36,937 nucleotides of DNA from an uncultured Anaerobutyricum sp. (GCF_934307085.1 NZ_CAKRCF010000032.1:1-36937), one strand, 5' to 3'; counted from the first letter of the stretch, positions 7,698 through 16,182 are shown. The notes: generated by a model from the letters alone, not told the origin. Numbers and translations are program-made.

Positions 7698-7726
7698 TTG
7701 CGAATAGAAATTTGAATTATTATAAT
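7698..7726 (+). promoter_or_regulatory. Sigma-A promoter of the GH13 gene
   Basis: TTGCGA (7698-7703), a 17-nt spacer and TATAAT (7721-7726) give a strong vegetative promoter. The start would fall near 7733, about 45 nt before the ATG. Confidence 0.75.
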
Positions 7727-7778
7727 AAATGTGTAAGTAGACAGAAATAAAAGAACAAACAGCAGAGGGGTAGTTATT

Positions 7779-9902
7779 ATGGAGATGGTTCAAAATCTAA
7801 TACGAAATCTTTCCGCAGCAGAGAAACTGCAATTTTACAGCTATCATACGAAACCAATATTGAATTTCCAGGCATTGTTTACAGATGGAAGTAGTAACTA
7901 TATGAATCCAGTCGAGCCAAAGACAGGAGACGAAGTTACTGTTCGTTTCCGTACCGCAAGAGAGAATGCAGAGCACGTATTCTTGTGTGTGAATGGTGAG
8001 AAAAAGGAGATGCAGATTGCTTCTAAAACAGAGCGATTCGATTTCTATGAGAGCAGCTTTCTTATGGGAACAGAGATAGCGGATTACTATTTTGAGATTC
8101 ATTCCGGAGGTACCTGCTGCTATTTCAACAAGAAAGGCCCTGCAAGAGATTTGGAGCCTTTCTTTAACTACAAAGTCACACCGGGCTTTTCTACACCAGA
8201 CTGGGCAAAGGGAGCGATTTTCTATCAAATATATGTAGATAGATTCGCTAATGGGGATTCGTCTAACGACGTATTGAACAGAGAGTATATTTATATCAAT
8301 CAGCCATCGAAAAAGATAGATGACTGGTATCGCTATCCAGAAGAAATGGATGTGCGTAATTTCTATGGTGGGGATTTACAGGGAGTTCTTGATCATTTGG
8401 ATTATTTAAAAGGACTTGGAGTTGATGTTATTTATTTAAATCCAATCTTTGTGTCACCATCCAATCATAAATATGATATTCAGGATTACGATTATGTTGA
8501 CCCTCATTATGGAAAAATTGTTGTGGACGAGGGAAATACACTTCCAGACTGGGAAAATAATAACATGAACGCAAGTAAATATATTTCCCGTGTCACAGAC
8601 AAGCGCAATCTCGAGGCAAGTAACGAGTTTTTCATTCATTTTGTAGAAGAAGTGCATAAAAAAGGCATGCGCGTTATCCTTGACGGTGTATTTAATCACT
8701 GCGGTTCCTTTAACAAATGGATGGACGCAGAACGTATTTATGAGAATCAATATGGTTATGAAAAAGGTGCATTTGTCGATGCAAACAGCCCATACCGCAA
8801 TTTCTTTAAATTCTATAATCAGAATGCGTGGCCATATAATGATGACTATGATGGCTGGTGGGGACACAAAACTCTGCCAAAACTGAACTACGAGGAATCA
8901 AGACAGCTTTATGACTATATTTTACATGTGGGAAGAAAATGGGTTTCTCCTCCATATAATGCGGATGGCTGGAGACTTGATGTTGCAGCAGATTTAGGAC
9001 AGAGCGAGAAGTTTAACCACCAGTTCTGGAGAGATTTCAGAACTGCAGTAAAAGAAGCCAATCCGGAAGCTATCATTTTAGCAGAACATTATGAAGATGC
9101 TGGTTCCTGGCTTATGGGCGACCAGTGGGATACTATTATGAATTACAGTGCATTTATGGAGCCAGTTACCTGGTTCTTGACAGGAATGGAAAAGCATAGT
9201 GATGAGAGAAGAGGGGATCTTCTTGGCAATACACAGGCATTTGTAGATGCAATGGTATATCATATGTCAAGATTCCAGTATCCGTCACTCATGGTTTCCA
9301 TGAATGAGCTTTCTAACCACGACCATTCCCGTTTCTTAACAAGAACAAACCAGACTGTAGGACGTACTGCAAGTATGGGAGCGGAAGCAGCCAACCAAAA
9401 CGTCAATAAAGGCATCATGCGTGCAGCAGTTATGATTCAGATGACCTGGCCGGGTGCACCAACCCTTTACTATGGTGACGAAGCCGGACTGTGCGGCTGG
9501 ACTGACCCGGATAACCGAAGAACCTATCCTTGGGGAAGAGAAGACCAGCAGCTCATTCAGTACCATAGAGACATCATCGCAATCCATAAAGCAGAAGAAG
9601 CTTTAATGAAAGGCTCCCTCAAATATCTTTATGGTGCATTCAAAGTCATCGGCTATGGACGTTTCACCGATACCGAAAAAATGGTTGTCTTAATCAACTC
9701 CGGCTTTGATGAAGCGAGAGTTAAAGTTTCTGTTTGGGAAGTTGGTGTGACAGATAACGAAGAGATGGTGGAAGTTATCATGAGTGATGAGGAAGGTTAC
9801 ACAATGGAGAAGAAGGTACATCCCGTAACTTCGGGGGTACTGGATATCACACTTCCTAGAGTATCAGCGATTCTTCTTAAAGCAGTAGAAGTAGAAAAAT
9901 AG
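7779..9902 (+). CDS. GH13 alpha-glucan hydrolase (neopullulanase/maltogenic amylase-like)
   Basis: A 707-residue cytoplasmic-looking alpha-amylase-family enzyme with no signal peptide. The N-terminal region (about 20-140) resembles a CBM34-type beta domain seen in neopullulanases and cyclomaltodextrinases. The (beta/alpha)8 catalytic barrel follows, with WAKGAIFYQIYVDRFANGD, GVDVIYLNPIF, and GVFNHCG. The nucleophile is Asp401 in GWRLDVA, the acid/base is Glu436 in ILAEHYE, and the transition-state Asp515 is in SNHDHSR. All three catalytic residues are present. It probably degrades intracellular malto-oligosaccharides or glycogen fragments. It is monocistronic, with its own promoter and an AGAGGGG ribosome site. 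I cannot separate neopullulanase from related specificities by eye. Confidence 0.92.
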   Translation: MEMVQNLIRNLSAAEKLQFYSYHTKPILNFQALFTDGSSNYMNPVEPKTGDEVTVRFRTARENAEHVFLCVNGEKKEMQIASKTERFDFYESSFLMGTEIADYYFEIHSGGTCCYFNKKGPARDLEPFFNYKVTPGFSTPDWAKGAIFYQIYVDRFANGDSSNDVLNREYIYINQPSKKIDDWYRYPEEMDVRNFYGGDLQGVLDHLDYLKGLGVDVIYLNPIFVSPSNHKYDIQDYDYVDPHYGKIVVDEGNTLPDWENNNMNASKYISRVTDKRNLEASNEFFIHFVEEVHKKGMRVILDGVFNHCGSFNKWMDAERIYENQYGYEKGAFVDANSPYRNFFKFYNQNAWPYNDDYDGWWGHKTLPKLNYEESRQLYDYILHVGRKWVSPPYNADGWRLDVAADLGQSEKFNHQFWRDFRTAVKEANPEAIILAEHYEDAGSWLMGDQWDTIMNYSAFMEPVTWFLTGMEKHSDERRGDLLGNTQAFVDAMVYHMSRFQYPSLMVSMNELSNHDHSRFLTRTNQTVGRTASMGAEAANQNVNKGIMRAAVMIQMTWPGAPTLYYGDEAGLCGWTDPDNRRTYPWGREDQQLIQYHRDIIAIHKAEEALMKGSLKYLYGAFKVIGYGRFTDTEKMVVLINSGFDEARVKVSVWEVGVTDNEEMVEVIMSDEEGYTMEKKVHPVTSGVLDITLPRVSAILLKAVEVEK

Positions 9903-9988
9903 AAATTTGTCGGAGACAAAACGGACGCTGTAGGAAAGTGGCAGACAGATTGCCTGAAGAATTATATAGAATTTTTAAATCCCTTTCA

Positions 9989-10050
9989 ATTAAATTATGA
10001 TTTTACTTCAGCAGCTACAGACAGCCCCCGAAGTAAAATCATAATTTAAT
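9989..10050. repeat. Perfect 21-bp palindrome between GH13 and tRNA-Tyr
   Basis: ATTAAATTATGATTTTACTT (from 9989) pairs perfectly over 21 bp with the segment 10030-10050, around a 20-nt loop that contains ACAGAC. The loop-proximal ends read TTC/GAA. No T-tract follows on either strand, so it is not an obvious terminator. It may be a divergent relative of the variable-arm palindromes. It sits right before the tRNA-Tyr -35 box. Confidence 0.8.
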
Positions 10051-10060
10051 AAAAAAACTC

Positions 10061-10089
10061 TTGATTTTTGCAAAGAGATAGTATATAAT
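10061..10089 (+). promoter_or_regulatory. Promoter of tRNA-Tyr
   Basis: TTGATT (10061-10066), 17 nt, then TATAAT (10084-10089). The tRNA starts 35 nt downstream of the -10 box, allowing a short 5' leader. Confidence 0.75.
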
Positions 10090-10123
10090 ACGATATTGTC
10101 AGGCGCAATAATGCGACTTGAAT

Positions 10124-10205
10124 GGGTGGATTCCCGAGTGGCCAAAGGGGACAGACTGTAAATCTGCTGCAAATTGCTTCGGTGGTTCGAATCCACCTCC
10201 GCCCA
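10124..10205 (+). tRNA. tRNA-Tyr (GTA)
   Basis: The acceptor stem GGGTGGA pairs with TCCGCCC (one G-U pair), with discriminator A at 10205. The anticodon GTA is at 10158-10160 in the loop CTGTAAA. A long variable arm (type II tRNA) and the TTCGAAT T-loop are present. The CCA end is not encoded. Confidence 0.95.
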
Positions 10206-10236
10206 TTCACTTGAGTAACATCAGGTGTAAGAAGTT

Positions 10237-10256
10237 ACCGGAATATCCGGTTTTTT
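10237..10256 (+). terminator. Short terminator between the two tRNA genes
   Basis: ACCGGA/TCCGGT with a three-base loop is followed by TTTTT. The stem is short but GC-rich, so partial termination before tRNA-Leu is plausible. Confidence 0.5.
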
Positions 10257-10260
10257 CTTT

Positions 10261-10347
10261 GCCGGCGTGGCGGAACTGGCAGACGCACAGGACTTAAAAT
10301 CCTGCGGGACTTATACTCCCGTATCGGTTCGATTCCGATCGCCGGCA
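10261..10347 (+). tRNA. tRNA-Leu (TAA)
   Basis: GCCGGCG pairs with CGCCGGC (10340-10346), discriminator A at 10347. The anticodon stem CAGGA/TCCTG encloses CTTAAAA with anticodon TAA at 10295-10297. The long variable arm is typical of leucine tRNAs. CCA is not encoded. It shares its promoter with tRNA-Tyr. Confidence 0.95.
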
Positions 10348-10363
10348 TTATAAGAAAGCAGAT

Positions 10364-10396
10364 AAGGCATAGACTTTTGAGGTCTATGCCTTTTTT
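10364..10396 (+). terminator. Terminator of the tRNA operon
   Basis: A perfect 11-bp stem AAGGCATAGAC/GTCTATGCCTT (10364-10374, 10382-10392) with a 7-nt loop runs into a T-tract. It ends the tRNA-Tyr/tRNA-Leu unit. Confidence 0.85.
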
Positions 10397-10646
10397 GTTA
10401 TTTAATTCATTAAGCAAATATCAGGCGAAACCCATAACATAAAAATTGCTTATGAGACCAGAGGTTTTTAACTTGGAGTAGCAATTTCGGTATTAAGTAT
10501 ATTCATATGTATAGGTGTTTTCTATATGGAAAGCTATCAAAAAAGTAAAAAGTATGTAAAAACAGGAAAAGACATGAAACAAAAATTCTGGTATACTTGG
10601 AATAATAATTTTTTAAACATATTTTAAAAAGAAAGAAGGCTTATAT

Positions 10647-11168
10647 ATGGAAATAGAAATTTTAAATATGATTCAGAAAATCAGAACTCCGTTATTAGAC
10701 ACATTTATGAGTAACTTCACAAAGTTAGGAAATGCAGGAATCGTATGGATTTTGCTAACAATTGTTTTACTTCTTATTTCGAAAACAAGAAAAAGCGGAT
10801 TCATTCTGGCAGTAGCCTTAATCGTAGACTTTATTTTATGTAACGGAATATTAAAACCATTAATAGCAAGAATTCGACCGTTTGATGTAAACACTGCCAT
10901 TCAACTAATCGTTGCAAAACCACACGACTATTCCTTCCCATCGGGACATACTGCCGCTTCATTTACAGCAGTAATGGCATTGTATCTTGCAGGAGAGAAA
11001 AAACTTTGGAAAATAGCTGTAATCCTCGCCGTTCTTATTGCATTTTCAAGATTGTACCTGTATGTTCACTATCCAACTGATGTATTAGGAGGAATTGTCA
11101 CAGGAGTCATCGCAGGTTATCTAGGCTATAATCTAACAGTGAAACTGACTAATGTGGCTGTTTTTTGA
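10647..11168 (+). CDS. PAP2 family phosphatase (undecaprenyl-diphosphatase-like)
   Basis: A 173-residue polytopic membrane phosphatase with about five hydrophobic helices. The three PAP2 signatures are intact: KPLIARIRPF (70-79), the PSGH motif (98-101) and SRLYLYVHYPTD (134-145), holding the catalytic His141 and Asp145. The N-terminal pattern resembles BcrC-like undecaprenyl-pyrophosphate phosphatases, which recycle the lipid carrier for cell-wall synthesis on the outer membrane face. Other phospholipid-phosphate substrates are possible. AAGAAGG precedes the ATG. The gene is alone, and its 3' end overlaps a small unassigned open frame (11152-11322). Confidence 0.88.
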   Translation: MEIEILNMIQKIRTPLLDTFMSNFTKLGNAGIVWILLTIVLLLISKTRKSGFILAVALIVDFILCNGILKPLIARIRPFDVNTAIQLIVAKPHDYSFPSGHTAASFTAVMALYLAGEKKLWKIAVILAVLIAFSRLYLYVHYPTDVLGGIVTGVIAGYLGYNLTVKLTNVAVF

Positions 11169-11322
11169 TAAGCGGAAATTAGTGTTTGATGTTAATAAAT
11201 TTGTAGTAACAGAGATGATTAAAGAGAAGAATATTCAAATTTTTATTGAAGTTATATCCTTTGCATCTACAGGTGGGAAAGATGTAACCAAATATGAAAC
11301 ACGTATTTTGTTATTCAGCTAA
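11152..11322 (+). CDS. Unassigned 56-residue open frame
   Basis: Overlapping the PAP2 3' end by 17 bp in another frame, ATG 11152 opens MWLFFDKRKLVFDVNKFV..., ending ETRILLFS at TAA 11320. The composition is protein-like, with mixed charge and hydrophobic strands and no runs. I see no clear ribosome site and recognise no family. It could be a gene remnant. Listed so the stretch is not lost. Confidence 0.25.
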   Translation: MWLFFDKRKLVFDVNKFVVTEMIKEKNIQIFIEVISFASTGGKDVTKYETRILLFS

Positions 11323-11332
11323 AGCACAGAGT

Positions 11333-11534
11333 CCTGAAAAGATTCTCCATAGTATCTGTGGCCTCGGAGCTGCGAAGTAAACTAGAGTAAAAAATCTCCA
11401 TCTTAAAAGTATTGATTTTGCGACTTTGTGTTTTTTACAACGGAGTCAAAATCAATACTTTTAAGATGGAGATTTTAAGTAGACATTTTTTCGCAGCGAC
11501 TAAAGTCACAGATACTATGGAGAATCTTTTCAGG
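11333..11534 (-). repeat. Variable-arm palindrome with a second palindrome nested in its loop
   Basis: Outer arms 11333-11360 and 11507-11534 are perfect 28-bp complements (CCTGAAAAGATTCTCCATAG...). Inside the loop, 11391-11420 and 11447-11476 are perfect 30-bp complements with a different sequence. Read on the minus strand, the outer copy shows the family flank GACGAA, then ACTTTAGTCGC after the left arm and GCTCCGAGGC before the right arm, as at 15733-15858. The inner loop carries GACTTTGTG...ACAACGGAG, shared with the element at 25745. The structure looks like one element inserted in another's loop. Confidence 0.9.
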
Positions 11535-11578
11535 GTTCGTCAGCTCTTTGAACAAAAAAGTTTCATAAGGAGGTAACA

Positions 11579-12499
11579 ATGATACATTATCTTAAATACC
11601 ATTTAGGGCCCACTGATGACGGGAAAGAAGTCCTTTTTCTCATGCAAAAAGTCCTGGGACTTACGACCAAAAAAGTCCGTTCTGTAAAACATGAGGAGCG
11701 GGGAATTTTATTAGATGAAGAAAGAGTGACGGTGAGAGCCAGAGGAAAGGCAGGACAGGTTCTAAAAGTTATGTTAGAAGATTCGCAGGAAAAGCAGAAC
11801 AAAATTGCATCTACGAAGATGAATCTTCATATTTTGTATGAGGATGAAGATTTATTTTTTGTAGATAAGCCGGCAGGAATCGTGTCGCATCCATCGAAGG
11901 GGCATTCAAGTGACAGTCTGATTAATGGAGTGCAGGCATATTTTGAGAACGAGGGACGGGAGAAGAATGGGCGGAGCAATATTCACTTGATTGGACGATT
12001 AGATAAGGAGACTTCGGGGATTTTAGGAATAGCAAAAAATAGTGTGACAGCAGAGCGACTTATAAGACAGAGGCAGGATGGGATTTTGGTAAAAGAGTAT
12101 TATGCACTGGTAAAGGGAAATCCTCCAGAAGATGGAGTTCTTGAGATTCCGATGGAAGAGATGCGGGATTCACAGGATGGGGATAAGCTAAAAATGAAAG
12201 TAGGACAGGGAGAAAATGCAAAATCAGCAAAGACTTTTTTCAGGGTTATAAAGCGGTTTGAAAGATTTAGTCTGGTTTCTCTTATCATTGAGACAGGAAG
12301 AACACATCAGATCCGTTTCCATATGGCTTCGATAGGCTGCCCGCTGTTGGGAGATTCTTTTTATGGAGATGGCCCGGAACTTGGAATTTCAAGGACGGCT
12401 TTACATGCCCGTCGATTGACTTTCACACATCCGTTCTGTGAAAAAGTAATGAGAATTGAGTCAGAAATGCCAAAAGATTTTTCTTTTCTTTTGTGTTAA
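11579..12499 (+). CDS. RluA/RluD-family pseudouridine synthase
   Basis: A 306-residue RNA pseudouridine synthase. The catalytic motif is HLIGRLDKETSGIL, with the active-site Asp in GRLDKETSG. Other family segments are ILYEDEDLFFVDKPAGIVSHPS and the C-terminal TGRTHQIRFHMASIGCPLLGD. The first ~80 residues may form a small S4-like RNA-binding part, but this is weakly conserved. It is expected to isomerise uridine to pseudouridine in rRNA or tRNA. I cannot tell RluD, RluC or RluB-like target choice. A consensus AAGGAGG site precedes the ATG. The nested palindrome immediately upstream separates it from the PAP2 gene. Confidence 0.9.
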   Translation: MIHYLKYHLGPTDDGKEVLFLMQKVLGLTTKKVRSVKHEERGILLDEERVTVRARGKAGQVLKVMLEDSQEKQNKIASTKMNLHILYEDEDLFFVDKPAGIVSHPSKGHSSDSLINGVQAYFENEGREKNGRSNIHLIGRLDKETSGILGIAKNSVTAERLIRQRQDGILVKEYYALVKGNPPEDGVLEIPMEEMRDSQDGDKLKMKVGQGENAKSAKTFFRVIKRFERFSLVSLIIETGRTHQIRFHMASIGCPLLGDSFYGDGPELGISRTALHARRLTFTHPFCEKVMRIESEMPKDFSFLLC

Positions 12500-12534
12500 A
12501 ATATATTAGAATACTTAATGGCATGTAAAAAAAA

Positions 12535-12571
12535 TGTAATGATTGTGTAAAAGTTTGAAGAGATCATTACA
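12535..12571. promoter_or_regulatory. Inverted repeat upstream of the Na/Pi transporter gene
   Basis: TGTAATGAT (12535-12543) and ATCATTACA (12563-12571) are perfect 9-bp complements separated by 19 nt, ending 34 nt before the transporter ATG. It could be an operator for phosphate control or a 5' mRNA hairpin. I cannot match it to a Pho box. Confidence 0.4.
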
Positions 12572-12605
12572 ACATTAAGTAGAAAACAAAAGAGAGGATA
12601 ATATC

Positions 12606-14276
12606 ATGTTAGTTATGCTTACAGAACTGCTGAGTGGACTTGCACTGTTTTTATTCGGTATGAAGTTCATGAGTGAGGGATTGCAGAAGGCTGCAGGTGA
12701 CAAGATGCGTGTCATTCTGGATCGTGTAACAAAGAATCGATTCATTGCAGTTGTTTTTGGCGCGATATTTACTGCAATTATCCAGTCGTCTGGTGCGACC
12801 ACCGTTATGGAGGTCAGCTTTGTAAATGCCGGACTCCTTACACTGGAACAGTCCGTTGGTATTACATTTGGTGCCAACATTGGTACAACAATTACTGCAC
12901 AGCTTGTTTCTTTGAAACTGACTGCCATTGCACCGTATATCATCTTTGCAGGTGCCTGCCTGATGATGTTTGGCAATAAGCCGATAACAAGAAAGATTTC
13001 AGAGGTAATCTTCGGTTTTGGTGCGTTGTTTTTAGGAATTAACAGTATGACAGGTGCATTGAGCAGAATTCCGGAATATCCGGTAATTATGCACTGGTTC
13101 TCTTATCTTAAGAATCCATTTATCGCATTACTTGTTGGTTTACTGTTTACAGTAGCAGTACAGAGTTCTTCTGTAACTGTCAGTGTGCTGGTTTTATTAG
13201 CGGATTCTCATCTGGTTGGATTAGGAAGCTGTCTGTACTTTATTCTTGGTGCCAACATCGGTTCCTGTACACCAGCAGTTATGGCAGCAATGAATGCAAA
13301 TAAGAATGCAAAGCGTACAGCCATGGTACATTTCTTATTTAACGCATTAGGTATGATTGTTATCGGAACGATTCTGTTCTTTGCGAGAAATCAGATCGTC
13401 GATGCGATTTCTGTTCTCGGTGGAGCAGATAATGCGAAACGTTTCGTTGCGAATGCAGATACAGCATTTAAAGTATTCCAGACGATTATTTTCCTTCCAT
13501 TTGCATCACAGTTTGTAAAACTTACGAAGATTCTTATTCCTGGAAATAAAGAAGGTGAGGAAGAGGATAACGGCTTACATCTTGAATATATCAGAAAGGC
13601 ATCAAGCAAGTTTGTGCCATCTACAGCCGTAGTAGAAATTATTCAGGAAATCGAGAGAATGGCTGGCCTTGCCAGAGAAAACCTTGTTGCTTCTATGGAA
13701 GCATTAGCAGATAAGAATCTTGATAAGGTAAAGGAAATCAATGCCAGAGAAAAGATTATTGATTACTTAAGCAGCGAGATTACGGATTATCTTGTAGAAG
13801 TTAACCGTTATGAACTGCCGCTTGCCGATTCCAGACGAATTGGTGCTCTTTTCCACGTTGTTATCGACCTTGAACGGATTGGAGATCACGCAATCAATAT
13901 CCTTGAGAATGCGGAGAAGAGAAGCCAGCTGAACGAGAAGTTTACTGGAGCTGGAAAGGAAGAACTTACGACAATGTACAAAGAAGTTCTTCAGCTTTTT
14001 GATAAGAGTATGGAAATGTTCGTCACAAATAAAAAGGACAACATTGATGAAATCATTGACATGGAAAATGATGTAGATCAGATGCAGATTGATTACCAGA
14101 ATCAGCAGGTAAAACGTCTGTCCAAAGGAGTATGCGGTGTAGAAATCGGCCTTATCTTTACTGATATGGTAATTGGTCTTGAAAGAATCGCTGACCACTC
14201 TACAAACATTGCTTATTCCATTTTCCATGAGAATCCGGAAGATGCAGAAGAACAGCAGAAAGCATTAGCAGAATAA
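12606..14276 (+). CDS. Na+/phosphate cotransporter with PhoU domain
   Basis: A 556-residue NptA/YjbB-type transporter. The membrane half has two inverted repeats marked by QSSGATT and QSSSVTV, with GANIGTT and GANIGS after them, the substrate-binding signatures of the PNaS family. The cytoplasmic half (about 340-540) contains two PhoU-like three-helix repeats (RRIGALFHVVIDLERIGDHA... and GLIFTDMVIGLERIADHSTN), probably binding metal and gating phosphate flux. Length and architecture are standard. It imports or exports phosphate with sodium. The next gene, pta, uses phosphate, but a terminator-like hairpin at 14479-14515 separates them. AGAGAGGA precedes the ATG. Confidence 0.92.
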   Translation: MLVMLTELLSGLALFLFGMKFMSEGLQKAAGDKMRVILDRVTKNRFIAVVFGAIFTAIIQSSGATTVMEVSFVNAGLLTLEQSVGITFGANIGTTITAQLVSLKLTAIAPYIIFAGACLMMFGNKPITRKISEVIFGFGALFLGINSMTGALSRIPEYPVIMHWFSYLKNPFIALLVGLLFTVAVQSSSVTVSVLVLLADSHLVGLGSCLYFILGANIGSCTPAVMAAMNANKNAKRTAMVHFLFNALGMIVIGTILFFARNQIVDAISVLGGADNAKRFVANADTAFKVFQTIIFLPFASQFVKLTKILIPGNKEGEEEDNGLHLEYIRKASSKFVPSTAVVEIIQEIERMAGLARENLVASMEALADKNLDKVKEINAREKIIDYLSSEITDYLVEVNRYELPLADSRRIGALFHVVIDLERIGDHAINILENAEKRSQLNEKFTGAGKEELTTMYKEVLQLFDKSMEMFVTNKKDNIDEIIDMENDVDQMQIDYQNQQVKRLSKGVCGVEIGLIFTDMVIGLERIADHSTNIAYSIFHENPEDAEEQQKALAE

Positions 14277-14656
14277 AAAAGAATCGTGAAGCAGTGATGA
14301 CGGTAGAATAGAGACAAAACGCAAACTGTTATAAATGATAAGATATAGATTATGTTGATGAAAAAACATATGTCGATTTATCGTATGATTTATGATGGAA
14401 GCAGAAAGTTTTGGCTATGATAAGCCAGAATTGCTGACTTCACAAAAAAGTACAATTTAAATATCAAAAAAATAAAGGTGCATCGGAATTTTTATACAAA
14501 TTCCGGTGCATTTTTGTACTTTCTTTTATACGATGTAGTCAAAAATTTATATCAATGTATTGTTGAAAAAACATGGTGCAGGGCTTACTATATAAGTAGC
14601 GTATTTTGTACTATTATTGATACTACTGGACAAAGATATATTTTGGGAGGTATCTT
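14277..14656. other. Intergenic region between the Na/Pi transporter and pta
   Basis: No convincing gene. The main structure is the terminator hairpin at 14479-14515. Downstream, GTTGAAAAAACATGG...ACTATATAAG (about 14559-14597) could hold a pta promoter, but the -35/-10 spacing is not ideal. The rest is AT-rich. Confidence 0.5.
14479..14515 (+). terminator. Terminator between the Na/Pi transporter and pta
   Basis: TGCATCGGAATTT (14479-14491) pairs with AAATTCCGGTGCA (14498-14510) with one mismatch and is followed by TTTTT. It probably ends the transporter message. Confidence 0.75.
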
Positions 14657-15709
14657 ATGTTAACAAAAATGATTGAAACATTAAAGAAGAATCCTCGTAC
14701 CATCGTATACACAGAAGGTACAGATAAAAGGATTCTTGAATCAGCCCATCGTCTGACACAGGAAGGAATTCTCGGCGTTGTCCTTCTTGGTAAGCCAGAA
14801 GAAGTTAAGGCTGCAGCAAAAGCAGGTAACTTTAATATTGATGCCTGCCAGATCATTGACCCTGAAAATTACGAAGGAATTGATGCTATGGTAGCAGAGA
14901 TGGTTAAGCTTCGTAAAGGTAAAATGACAGACGAGCAGGTAAGAGCAGCTCTTTCTAAGAGCAACTATTTCGGTACTATGCTCGTAAAAATGGGTGGAGC
15001 AGACTGTCTGTTAGGTGGAGCTACATATTCCACAGCAGATACGGTACGTCCAGCTCTTCAGCTCATCAAAACAAAACCAGGCAACAACATCGTAAGCTCT
15101 TGTTTCATCCTTGTAAGAGGAGACGAGAAGATTGCTATGGGTGACTGTGCTATCAATATTGATCCATCCGAAGATGACTTAGTAGAGATCGCTATCGAAT
15201 CCGCTAAGACAGCTAAGATTTTCGGAATCGATCCTAAGGTAGCTATGTTATCTTACTCTACACTTGGTTCTGGTAAAGGACCTTCTGTAACAAAGGTGGC
15301 TAACGCAACAAAGAAGATTAAAGAAGCTGCTCCTGAATTAGCAGTAGAAGGTGAGATTCAGTTCGACGCTTCTGTATCTCCAGAAGTAGCAGAAGTAAAA
15401 TGTCCTGGTTCACCAGTAGCTGGACAGGCTAACACATTTATCTTCCCTGACATCAACGCAGCTAACATCGGATATAAGATTGCTTCCCGTTTAGGTGGAT
15501 ATACAGCAGTAGGTCCTGTATTACAGGGACTTAACGCTCCAATCAATGACTTAAGCCGTGGATGTAACGCAGAAGAAGTATACAGCATGTCTATCGTAAC
15601 TGCTGCATTAAGCGTTCCAGAAGAAGAAAAAGTAGACGAAGAAGGATTAGAAGCTATCGTAAGAGCGGTTGTAGAAACAATGCTCGCTGCTAAGAAGCTG
15701 GATAAATAA
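14657..15709 (+). CDS. pta: Phosphate acetyltransferase
   Basis: A 350-residue Pta of the short (PTA_PTB domain only) type, converting acetyl-CoA and phosphate to acetyl phosphate and CoA. Family segments are visible along the length: RTIVYTEGTDKRILESAHRL, a conserved KSNYFGTMLVKMGGADCLLGGA block, SYSTLGSGKGPSVTKV, GEIQFDASVSPEVA, and GSPVAGQANTFIFPDINAANIGYK. The last part is more Pta-like than Ptb-like. Start support is strong (GGGAGG then ATG). Acetate kinase, the usual partner, is not adjacent. Instead a CoA-transferase follows about 730 nt downstream, and a variable-arm palindrome begins just after the stop. Codon use is regular, suggesting high expression. Confidence 0.93.
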   Translation: MLTKMIETLKKNPRTIVYTEGTDKRILESAHRLTQEGILGVVLLGKPEEVKAAAKAGNFNIDACQIIDPENYEGIDAMVAEMVKLRKGKMTDEQVRAALSKSNYFGTMLVKMGGADCLLGGATYSTADTVRPALQLIKTKPGNNIVSSCFILVRGDEKIAMGDCAINIDPSEDDLVEIAIESAKTAKIFGIDPKVAMLSYSTLGSGKGPSVTKVANATKKIKEAAPELAVEGEIQFDASVSPEVAEVKCPGSPVAGQANTFIFPDINAANIGYKIASRLGGYTAVGPVLQGLNAPINDLSRGCNAEEVYSMSIVTAALSVPEEEKVDEEGLEAIVRAVVETMLAAKKLDK

Positions 15710-15732
15710 TTCTGGGTTTTGGCTAAACAGAC

Positions 15733-15858
15733 GAACCCCAACAGATAAAGACTCCCTATTTGTGACTTTAGTCGCGGCAGGTTGAATGTTCGCTTAGGCG
15801 CTCGCATCCAACCTTTGCTCCGAGGCCACAAATAGGGAGTCTTTATCTGTTGGGGTTC
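15733..15858 (+). repeat. Variable-arm palindrome, 32-bp perfect arms
   Basis: Arms 15733-15764 and 15827-15858 are perfect 32-bp complements (left arm begins GAACCCCAACAGATAAAG). The left flank is ACAGACGAA and the right end is TTCTGTTTTTTT. The loop reads ACTTTAGTCGC, an inner stem GGTTGAATG...CATCCAACC, then GCTCCGAGGC. With its T-run it could terminate pta transcription. Confidence 0.95.
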
Positions 15859-16182
15859 TGTTTTTTTGAAGACAGAAGTTATTTTGGACGTTTTCCAAAT
15901 TTGAATTTGTTAACTCTATGAGTGTGTTGTAGAATTATTTTAGGTAGCTACAAGAGCGAGGGGTTTTGAATTTGAGGAAAATTCGATATAGATAGCATTT
16001 TTTCTTCAAAAAGAAGTGTGGAAGAAGTAGGGTGGGAGTGGGGAGATGTAGGAAAGATTGTTATTTAACTTCCGAGCAAGCAGAAATCTACAGCTCTCAA
16101 CCCCAAATCCATCCCCAAGAAAAATTTGTAACTTAAAAAGCAACCAGATTGTACGGGAAATTTACGGTCCTTGCAAAAGTCA
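15859..16182. other. Intergenic stretch between two palindromic elements
   Basis: No convincing coding frame, RNA gene or strong dyad. It is flanked by palindromes at 15733-15858 and 16183-16301, so the pta/CoA-transferase spacer is mostly repeat-associated DNA. Confidence 0.5.

Noticed and set aside
13767..14228. 153-codon minus-strand open frame
   Set aside because: Antisense to the PhoU part of the Na/Pi transporter, which has clear family motifs.
14478..14663. 61-codon open frame before pta
   Set aside because: It starts within the terminator hairpin at 14479-14515 and overlaps the pta start without a ribosome site.
15859..16182. Hidden gene between the pta and CoA-transferase palindromes
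   Set aside because: No frame with a start, ribosome site and protein-like composition could be found on either strand.
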